NCBI GenBank assembly: GCA_900540625.1
Contig: UQGP01000034.1
Span: 1-23,724, forward strand
Length of the DNA: 23,724 nt
Direction: 5' to 3'
Origin: an uncultured Porphyromonadaceae bacterium
Lineage (GTDB): Bacteria; Bacteroidota; Bacteroidia; Bacteroidales; Muribaculaceae
Below the pieces are notes generated by a model, which made no database searches, was not told the DNA's origin, and saw only the letters and a program-made list of their open reading frames with translations. The translations under genes were made by a program, and so were the position numbers. Below, one piece after another: positions 1 to 7,946 of this stretch (the first letter of the stretch is position 1; every line of letters begins with the position of its first letter).

Positions 1-46
1 ATGACTCTGACAAATAATTAGTTGACTATTTTCTGAATTTCCCTAC

Positions 47-190
47 TTAGAAATGCGATCCACAACGAGGACAACGAATTTCTTCCTTACGAAATTGGTG
101 CTTTATATGGATTGTATTACCTTTGTATTCACAACCGCAATAATCCATGCCACGCATATTGAAAGCATAATGGAGGAGGCTTGTATTCAT
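47..190 (-). pseudogene. ISL3-family transposase, N-terminal remnant (47 codons)
   Basis: The minus strand from ATG at 190 to TAA at 47 reads MNTSLLHYAFNMRGMDY, then a short strand-rich stretch, ending in CPRCGSHF. This matches the usual opening of ISL3-family transposases: a start like MNTSLLYHAF, followed by a zinc-ribbon CPxCGS motif. Here Cys40 and Cys43 are the first zinc pair. Full-length members are about 400 residues, so only the first tenth is present. A stop follows directly after the first CxxC, a second in-frame stop comes shortly after, and the window ends at 1, so the rest is either decayed or lies to the left. The family call rests on remembered motif similarity over a short stretch. 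It is a non-functional fragment as it stands. Confidence 0.6.
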
Positions 191-269
191 CTTAGAGTTG
201 ATTTGTGGTTATTTCAACCTCTAAGTTAATACATTTCTCCTCTTTTTCTATGTCCTTGTCAAATTTTCA

Positions 270-292
270 TCACGCCATTTTGCGGATGACCC
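270..292 (-). repeat. possible terminal inverted-repeat end of the ISL3 remnant
   Basis: About 80 bp upstream of the transposase fragment, the minus strand reads GGGTCATCCGCAAAATGG and onward. A GC-rich end opening with GG and lying 60-100 bp ahead of the transposase start is what an ISL3 left end looks like. The partner end is not in the window, so this is inferred from position only. Confidence 0.25.
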
Positions 293-491
293 TTAAAGTT
301 TCATGAAACTATATGCCGATATTTCTTTTTGAACTCAAATTAACTTGAAAAACCAAACAGAATATATGGTGTATGGAGACAATATTCTTATTTCATATTA
401 TTCCAATACCATTCAATTGAAGACTATGGAGCCGACGATAATCCCATTCTTGACCTATAAGTCTCGTTTCCCATGTCCAAGTGTACAGAAC
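293..491. other. AT-rich intergenic stretch without recognisable gene
   Basis: This stretch lies between the transposon remnant and the ppdK terminator. I see no ORF with coding character, no RNA gene and no clear promoter box on either strand. Confidence 0.5.
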
Positions 492-562
492 CTCTAATAA
501 CAACTTAGGCTGTAATTCTCCGATTTTGCAGGGAATTACAGCCTAAGGTGCACTTATTAGAG
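492..562 (-). terminator. two-part long hairpin behind ppdK
   Basis: Positions 505-518 and 533-546 are perfect 14-bp inverted repeats (TTAGGCTGTAATTC and its complement) around a 14-nt loop. Outside them, 492-500 (CTCTAATAA) pairs perfectly with 554-562, separated by small unpaired stretches. The structure starts 5 bases past the ppdK stop. On the minus strand the inner stem is followed by GTTGTTATT, a weak U-rich tail. It most likely ends ppdK transcription or protects the 3' end of the mRNA. Confidence 0.65.
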
Positions 563-567
563 TCCTT

Positions 568-3279
<2,712 letters not shown>

Positions 3280-3385
3280 TGGTTGATAGGTAATATGTTA
3301 GGTGAAACTTATAGATTTATTCTCTGTCTTTGGCGGCTCGCCGCACATGCGTTGTCTTGTCGCTGCTACGCGCGATGCCGTTTTG

Positions 3386-3417
3386 CAAAGGTAGTGGTTT
3401 CTGCCTTAATGTGCAAT
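3386..3417 (-). promoter_or_regulatory. candidate ppdK promoter (Bacteroidetes type)
   Basis: The minus strand carries TACCTTTG at 3393-3386, matching the TAnnTTTG -7 box. ATTG at 3417-3414 lies 20 bp upstream, an imperfect match to the TTTG -33 box. Transcription would start near 3378, giving a leader of about 100 nt. Confidence 0.45.
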
Positions 3418-3826
3418 AGGTACGCGCTCTTTTGACCTGATTTTCTTTTTTTTCGCCGATGGTTTCGCCGAAGGAATATGTTTGTTTGACCGACTGAATC
3501 TATTTTCGGTATGCTTCGGTTTGGTCGTTTGTTTTTCGATGGGCTTGTCGGCCTCCTTAAATGTATAATTGTGCCGGCGTAGGTAGTATCCTCGTTTTTG
3601 TAATTATTTATATGCCTTGAAAACAAAAAAAATAAAAAAAATAGGCACAGAGGTTGGCATCGGTTGTGTGGTTTTCGCGGAAGCAGTGTAATATGATATA
3701 AAGTAAATGCTTGGTTGTAAGGATGGTGTTGTAATATAAAACAAATGCGGTTTTATTATTCCGGAAATGTTACATAATCATGAAAATGTATTTCTAATAA
3801 ACTTGGGTAACACTATGATGCGTCTA
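3418..3826. other. AT-rich intergenic stretch between the ppdK and serpin promoters
   Basis: I see nothing gene-like here. The only longer reading frame on the minus strand (3366-3626, 86 codons) is basic, low in complexity and overlaps the ppdK promoter. An A-rich run lies near 3622-3643. Confidence 0.5.
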
Positions 3827-3857
3827 TTTGTCATGTTGTAAAAATTTGCTAACTTTG
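3827..3857 (+). promoter_or_regulatory. promoter ahead of the orphan ORF and serpin gene
   Basis: TTTG at 3827-3830, a 19-bp spacer and TAACTTTG at 3850-3857 match the Bacteroidetes sigma-ABfr consensus. The predicted start near 3865 leaves a leader of about 180 nt before the serpin ATG, long enough to hold the orphan ORF at 3875. Confidence 0.65.
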
Positions 3858-3874
3858 ACAGTGAGTGAAAAACA

Positions 3875-4024
3875 GTGAGTGACAATTTGGATGGCAGCAA
3901 TAATGGCTATTTTTATAATGGCACATACAACTCGGCGAATCCGCATTCATTAGATGTTCCTGATGCAAAGAAAGGAACTTACAACTTCACCGAAGTATTG
4001 AGTTATATAACAGTTTCACGATAA
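3875..4024 (+). CDS. orphan 49-codon ORF in the serpin leader, possibly a decayed gene tail
   Basis: From GTG at 3875 to TAA at 4022-4024 the plus strand gives 49 residues opening VSDNLDGSNNGYFYNGTYN and ending TEVLSYITVSR. It is rich in Asn, Tyr, Gly and Asp, and reads more like real extracytoplasmic protein than random frame. It has no ATG and no signal peptide, and an in-frame TGA lies two codons before the GTG. It ends 19 bases before the serpin ATG and starts just after the predicted transcription start. It could be a leader peptide, a small protein started at GTG or TTG, or the tail of a deleted gene. I do not recognise a family. Confidence 0.3.
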   Translation: MSDNLDGSNNGYFYNGTYNSANPHSLDVPDAKKGTYNFTEVLSYITVSR

Positions 4025-4043
4025 TCACTAAAAACTGAATGAT

Positions 4044-5297
4044 ATGAAAAAGATTCTATGGATGTTTATGGCTGTGTTTATGACGACCATAGCCGGGTGC
4101 TCGTCAGACAATGACGGCCCGAAGGAAGATCCTCAGGATAAGACGCCGGGAACTCCGAATGTTCCGATGTCTTTGACGGCAGAACAGGTTGCTGTCAATA
4201 GCAATGAAGTGGATATGGCTTTTGCGATATTCGAGGATATATATGACAATACACCAAAGCGTGACAACGTGCTGTTCTCTCCGCTAAGCAAAGACATCTG
4301 TATGGGGATGATTGCGAATGCCGTGACCCCCGAAGACCGTAAAGATATGCTTGACAAATACGGTTTTTCGTCTGTCGAAGCTCTGAACGAGTACAGCCGT
4401 GACCGTATGCAGTATCTTTCGTATAATCACAGCAAGGCCAAGGTTACGTTTGCCAATTCTGTCTGGGCCAATTCGCTGACAATGACATCGGCGAGCGATT
4501 ATGCGTCCGTATCGAACGTCTTGGATAAGTACTATGGGGCTGAAAGTCGTATTCTTGACTTCGGCAAAAACGATTTGTTGTCGCTGATTAACGGCTGGTG
4601 TTCGGACAAGACAAACGGGCTTATACCCGAGTTCCTGAAAGAAAAACCATCTAATCAAACGCAAAGTATGATAATCAACACGTTGTATTTTGACTGCGCA
4701 TGGAAACAACCGTTCCCAAAATCGAAGAGTGATAAGTTGTATGACTTTTACGATGAATACGGGCAGAGGCGATGCGGCGTACACATGATGTCAAATACTA
4801 TTGATATTGATTATGTACAATCGGATATCTGCTCGGCAATCAGAATCCCGTATGCCGACTGCAACTATTCGGCAATCTTTGCCATTCCGCGCAGTGGAAA
4901 CGGCATCAGAAATACGACCAAAGAGATTTTGCCGTCATTGAAACAAATGCTTGTATCGAAAGCTTTTGATAGCGGTGAGGAAGCCTCAATGATGGTGTGT
5001 CTGCCCAGGATGACAATAGAATCGTCCGAGAGAATTGACCGATACATTTGCAATAACGGGATAGATCTCAATAACAAAAAACTGCTCGGTTTTGACCAAA
5101 GCAACCCTATCGGGATACAGCAGGCAACATTCCTGTCGTTATACGAAGAAGGGACAAGGGTTGCCGCAACAACTTCGAGCGACAGCGCAACTGCCCCAAG
5201 CTCGCTTAGCTTTGATCAACCGTTTGTCATGATAATTCAGGACAACAATACCGGCAGCATTGTGCTGATGGCAGTTGTGCGTATGCCCAAAGAATGA
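4044..5297 (+). CDS. serpin-family protease inhibitor, surface lipoprotein
   Basis: Serpins trap serine (sometimes cysteine) proteases by a suicide conformational change. The first 19 residues are a lipoprotein signal with lipobox TIAGC (Cys19). The following SSDNDGPKED is acidic, like the Bacteroidetes surface-export signal, so the protein is probably displayed on the outer face of the outer membrane. The serpin fold is recognisable from FANSVWAN, IINTLYFDCAWKQPF (the usual NxxYFxxxW strand), VCLPRMTIES and the C-terminal FDQPFVMII. The reactive-centre hinge EEGTRVAATTSSDS runs from 368 on. It has Thr at P14 (371) and small residues at P12-P9, as expected of inhibitory members. Counting from Gly370 as P15 puts Ala384 at P1, which predicts an elastase- or subtilisin-like target. 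Its 417 residues are a normal length. It has its own promoter and a downstream hairpin. Confidence 0.93.
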   Translation: MKKILWMFMAVFMTTIAGCSSDNDGPKEDPQDKTPGTPNVPMSLTAEQVAVNSNEVDMAFAIFEDIYDNTPKRDNVLFSPLSKDICMGMIANAVTPEDRKDMLDKYGFSSVEALNEYSRDRMQYLSYNHSKAKVTFANSVWANSLTMTSASDYASVSNVLDKYYGAESRILDFGKNDLLSLINGWCSDKTNGLIPEFLKEKPSNQTQSMIINTLYFDCAWKQPFPKSKSDKLYDFYDEYGQRRCGVHMMSNTIDIDYVQSDICSAIRIPYADCNYSAIFAIPRSGNGIRNTTKEILPSLKQMLVSKAFDSGEEASMMVCLPRMTIESSERIDRYICNNGIDLNNKKLLGFDQSNPIGIQQATFLSLYEEGTRVAATTSSDSATAPSSLSFDQPFVMIIQDNNTGSIVLMAVVRMPKE

Positions 5298-5325
5298 CTA
5301 TGTAGACAATAAAACCCTATAATGC

Positions 5326-5365
5326 GATAAGGGCGGCGTGCCGGTACGGGTACACCGCCCTTATC
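5326..5365 (+). terminator. hairpin after the serpin gene
   Basis: GATAAGGGCGG (5326-5336) pairs perfectly with CCGCCCTTATC (5355-5365), and the inner GTGCC/GGTAC extends the stem around a 6-nt loop. It lies 28 bases after the serpin stop and is followed by ATATTG rather than a clean T-run. It probably terminates the serpin transcript before the crp-family promoter. Confidence 0.65.
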
Positions 5366-5428
5366 ATATTGTAGGTGTGTCCGGGAACGGGAAGTGCCGA
5401 GTGCGGATATTTTTTTGCGGCAAAGCAT

Positions 5429-5458
5429 TTTGTCATAGAGAAAAACTTATTAACTTTG
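5429..5458 (+). promoter_or_regulatory. promoter of the Crp/Fnr-family gene
   Basis: TTTG at 5429-5432, an 18-bp spacer and TAACTTTG at 5451-5458 match the Bacteroidetes promoter. A start near 5465 lies downstream of the ATG at 5375, which rules out that longer start and supports the ATG at 5558. Confidence 0.6.
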
Positions 5459-5557
5459 CAAACGAAAAGATGCTGTACAACATCGTTATACAGCATAAAA
5501 CGGCAGGCAGCATGTCCGCCGGGCTCAAAAAAAAACGCAAAAACATTTAGGCATTCG

Positions 5558-6256
5558 ATGATAAAGGCGGCAATCGAAAGAGTTATCAACGACGACCTCT
5601 CGGCGATATGGACGCTCCTCGACAACGATGAGCGGCGACTTATTGTGGACAATTTCGAGATACATCATCTGAAAAAAAACCAGATAATATATTCCCAAGG
5701 CGATCGCGCCGAGCATCTGTGGTGCTTGCTTAAAGGCAAGGTGAAGATGTATAAAGACGGCATCGGCGGGCGTCAGCAGATACTGCGCCTTTTCCGTCCG
5801 GTACAGTACTTCGGTTATCGTGCGGCTTTTGCCGACGAAGTTCATGGCTCGAGCACTTGCGCCTTCGAGCCGTCAATACTTGGAACACTGCCCATAGACA
5901 TTGTCCGGCGTCTTATCGATGGCAATATACGCGTAGCTTGGTTCTTTATCAAAGAGTTGTCCACCAATCTTGGCGGTAGCGATACCCGTATTGTCAATCT
6001 CACACAAAAGCATATACGCGGACGCTTGGCCGAGGCCTTGTGCGTACTATGCGAGAATTACGGGTACGAGGAGGACAACGCCACTCTCAAAATATATCTC
6101 TCACGTGAAGACTTGGCTAATCTTTCCAATATGACCACATCCAATGCCATACGTACGCTTGCCGCTTTCGTGAGCGAGCATATTCTTGTGGTGGACGGAC
6201 GCCGCATTAAGATTGTCAACGAAGATGCCCTACGCAAAATCAGCAAGTTCGGCTGA
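5558..6256 (+). CDS. Crp/Fnr-family transcriptional regulator
   Basis: This 232-residue protein has the classic two-domain layout. An N-terminal cyclic-nucleotide-binding-type barrel covers about 20-125, including YSQGDRAEHLWCLLKGKVKMY and the RPVQYFGYRAAFAD turn. A C-terminal winged helix covers about 150-230, with the helix-turn-helix at 181-203 (LSREDLANLSNMTTSNAIRTL). The barrel lacks an obvious canonical cAMP-phosphate loop, and there is no N-terminal Fnr-type cysteine cluster, so the effector is unknown. Bacteroidales carry many such paralogues, often acting in redox or stress responses. The ATG at 5558 was chosen over 5375 because the promoter lies between them and because family length is about 220-230. 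It is monocistronic and convergent with the J-like gene. Confidence 0.9.
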   Translation: MIKAAIERVINDDLSAIWTLLDNDERRLIVDNFEIHHLKKNQIIYSQGDRAEHLWCLLKGKVKMYKDGIGGRQQILRLFRPVQYFGYRAAFADEVHGSSTCAFEPSILGTLPIDIVRRLIDGNIRVAWFFIKELSTNLGGSDTRIVNLTQKHIRGRLAEALCVLCENYGYEEDNATLKIYLSREDLANLSNMTTSNAIRTLAAFVSEHILVVDGRRIKIVNEDALRKISKFG

Positions 6257-6274
6257 TTCGGGGCCGACGTCAGA

Positions 6275-6302
6275 GGAGCGCTCGAGGTATTTCGAGAACT
6301 CC
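6275..6302 (+). terminator. weak hairpin after the Crp/Fnr-family gene
   Basis: GGAG (6275-6278) and CTCGA (6281-6285) pair with TCGAG (6292-6296) and CTCC (6299-6302), leaving a small internal loop and a 6-nt apical loop. There is no proper T-run, so the terminator role is tentative. Confidence 0.3.
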
Positions 6303-6306
6303 TTCC

Positions 6307-6351
6307 GTCGGTTTATATTCTGTCGGTTTATATTTCATCGGTATATTTGCA
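6307..6351. repeat. three imperfect 15-bp tandem repeats
   Basis: Units at 6307-6321, 6322-6336 and 6337-6351 share the core (G/A)TCGGTTTATAT. The first two agree at 13 of 15 positions and the third has diverged. They sit in the short gap between two convergent genes. They could be slippage products or binding sites. Confidence 0.6.
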
Positions 6352-6357
6352 TAGGGA

Positions 6358-7254
6358 CTACCGCCACCGGAATGTCCGGACAATATCTTTGAGCGTATTC
6401 AAAGAGTAGGGTATGCCTTCGCCCGTTAAAATGATGAAATATGCCACGTGCGAGTTGTTGGGAAAGCAGTATCCAAACATTTTACGTGTACTCCCGTCCT
6501 CCAAAGTGATATTACTTCGGATTTCGATGGCGTTGTTCGAGCCTACGGACACCCAGCGTAATTCGGGCTTCGAGAAACCGGAGATGATGGATTCCGGCAT
6601 ATACATACGTAGAGATTTCTCCGTATCTATCCTGTCTTGCTCGGTAAGCCGCGGAGACTGGTCGTGCTCCGGAACTTCGCCGGGTGCAAAATGTTCGATA
6701 TGAAACATTAATCCTTCTACGAACAGGACGCCGTCCTCATCGGACAACTCCATTTCGAGTGGCACTCGGAATTCGGCATTCTCAACGGACACTTTTTGCC
6801 AAGAGAGCGGGGCTTTGAACTCGCCCAAATCATCGACAGACGAATGGCATTGGGCAAAAATGGTTACGAGCAATACCACGACGCCGATGGCAATTCCGAT
6901 TATGGGACGGTTGCGTTTGGCTTTCGAGCGATATGACTTAGGAATGCGCGTACCGCGCGCCCCGAGGCGTGCGAGGACAAAATCCTCGGCCTCGGAACGT
7001 TTGGCGGCGATGTGCTGCGACAGGTCGTCATCAGGTGCCGTGCCCTCGCTAAGCGCTTGGTCGTAGCGGTTCTTCACCAGCATATCGGACAGTACGAGAT
7101 ATGCTTCGGTGACATCGCAGATGCGATTTCGGAAGTCATCGTCCGACTCGTTGTGCCGTGCCTTCTCGTTGATAGCCCGGCGATAGGCCATAGTGATGAC
7201 TTCGGCATCGTTGCACAGGTCCGAAATCTTCAGCAAGTGATAATAATTGAGCAT
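6358..7254 (-). CDS. membrane-anchored J-domain-like protein lacking the HPD motif
   Basis: Of 298 residues, about 1-68 follow the helix plan of a DnaJ J-domain: NYYHLLKIS (helix I), AEVITMAYRRAINEKA (helix II), RNRICDVTEAYLVLSD (helix III) and KNRYDQAL (helix IV). The HPD tripeptide that stimulates DnaK should follow helix II, but the sequence there is RHNESDD. A charged linker leads to one membrane helix at about 117-136, after a KAKRNR positive patch, so the J-like part should be cytoplasmic. Residues 140-298 form an extracytoplasmic domain ending IVRTFRW, which loosely resembles PsbP/DUF1795-type folds (inference). It lies 18 nt after the small membrane-protein gene and is probably translated from the same mRNA. 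It is unlikely to be a working Hsp40; a scaffold or sensor role is a guess. Confidence 0.8.
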   Translation of the reverse strand: MLNYYHLLKISDLCNDAEVITMAYRRAINEKARHNESDDDFRNRICDVTEAYLVLSDMLVKNRYDQALSEGTAPDDDLSQHIAAKRSEAEDFVLARLGARGTRIPKSYRSKAKRNRPIIGIAIGVVVLLVTIFAQCHSSVDDLGEFKAPLSWQKVSVENAEFRVPLEMELSDEDGVLFVEGLMFHIEHFAPGEVPEHDQSPRLTEQDRIDTEKSLRMYMPESIISGFSKPELRWVSVGSNNAIEIRSNITLEDGSTRKMFGYCFPNNSHVAYFIILTGEGIPYSLNTLKDIVRTFRWR

Positions 7255-7272
7255 AATTCGAAGATCCGTAAT

Positions 7273-7521
7273 TTATTTGCGTGTAATATCTAAATCGGAA
7301 GGGTCGGTGCCGCGATATGTGGGCGGTAGCTGACTGTCGGACTCGTCCGGCTCTATATTATTGTAGCTGAGGCAGCAGGCCACGATAAAGCCGATGAGCG
7401 GAAACAGTACTGCCAGGACGTAATATCCGGCGCCACGGTTTTTTCGCGAAAGCTTGACGCACGCGGCAATGATGAGCGCGATTTGAATCAGTAAAACGAT
7501 GATTGCAGGTCCTTGTTGCAT
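7273..7521 (-). CDS. small two-helix membrane protein
   Basis: This 82-residue protein has two hydrophobic helices, about 6-25 (IIVLLIQIALIIAACV) and 33-52 (YYVLAVLFPLIGFIVACC). They are joined by a short basic loop (KLSRKNRGAG) and followed by a polar acidic tail. The basic loop suggests both ends lie outside the cytoplasm, or alternatively a hairpin in the inner membrane. It is first in a two-gene unit with the J-like protein, 18 nt apart, which suggests the two products work together. I do not recognise a named family. No clear promoter box is visible upstream, though GATAATGTT is directly repeated at 7522-7530 and 7540-7548. Confidence 0.7.
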   Translation of the reverse strand: MQQGPAIIVLLIQIALIIAACVKLSRKNRGAGYYVLAVLFPLIGFIVACCLSYNNIEPDESDSQLPPTYRGTDPSDLDITRK

Positions 7522-7548
7522 GATAATGTTTGATTATTTGATAATGTT

Positions 7549-7846
7549 GTTTCTGTCTTGATATACCGGGAAGGCGTCGAACGTAAATGCCCGATGACGA
7601 AAAAAATGATGATATATATCCGCCATATACATATAGTCCTCTATCAGGATGCATATTCGTCGGACGAGTTGCGCATGATGTTACTTCGCTTTTCGGTTAG
7701 ACGATGCTTCGCGGCCCGCGCAGGTGCCCGTGCGGGACACTATGCACCCCATTGTCTGACGGCGTTGACAATGATATTCCGGCTCGTTTTAAGCGGTAAA
7801 AATCACTTTTAACACAATGGATGCCCTAATTTTCAGCGAAATTGCT
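7549..7846. other. intergenic stretch, no supported gene
   Basis: This gap separates the divergent small-membrane-protein gene and the DUF4493 operon. A plus-strand frame at 7558-7812 has no recognisable domain and a composition unlike its neighbours. A GC-rich partial stem (CCCGCGCA against CGTGCGGG) lies near 7715-7736; its role is unclear. Confidence 0.45.
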
Positions 7847-7854
7847 TAACTTTG
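7847..7854 (+). promoter_or_regulatory. -7 box of the DUF4493 lipoprotein operon
   Basis: TAACTTTG is identical to the box ahead of the serpin, crp-family and typA genes. No good TTTG lies at the expected -33 distance, so the promoter may be weak or activator-dependent. The leader to the ATG at 7947 would be about 85 nt. Confidence 0.45.
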
Positions 7855-7946
7855 CTCGAATTTTTGCTCGCAAGGATAGTCCTTGAACGCATTAGACATC
7901 ACAGAATAATTATTAAAAATCGATATATTCACCTTAATTGAACTCT

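Noticed and set aside
505..546. Small RNA or attachment site at the palindrome after ppdK
   Set aside because: Its position 5 bases past a stop codon and its hairpin form fit a terminator; there is no promoter box or integrase nearby.
3366..3626. 86-codon minus-strand frame upstream of ppdK
   Set aside because: It is very basic, has no domain and runs across the candidate ppdK promoter, so it would have to lie upstream of and overlap the leader.
5375..5557. 61-residue N-terminal extension of the Crp/Fnr-family protein
   Set aside because: The promoter at 5429-5458 lies inside it and the resulting protein would be too long for the family.
7558..7812. 84-codon plus-strand frame before the DUF4493 operon
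   Set aside because: It has no promoter box, no start-site signal and no recognisable domain; composition changes along its length and it contains a GC-rich partial palindrome.
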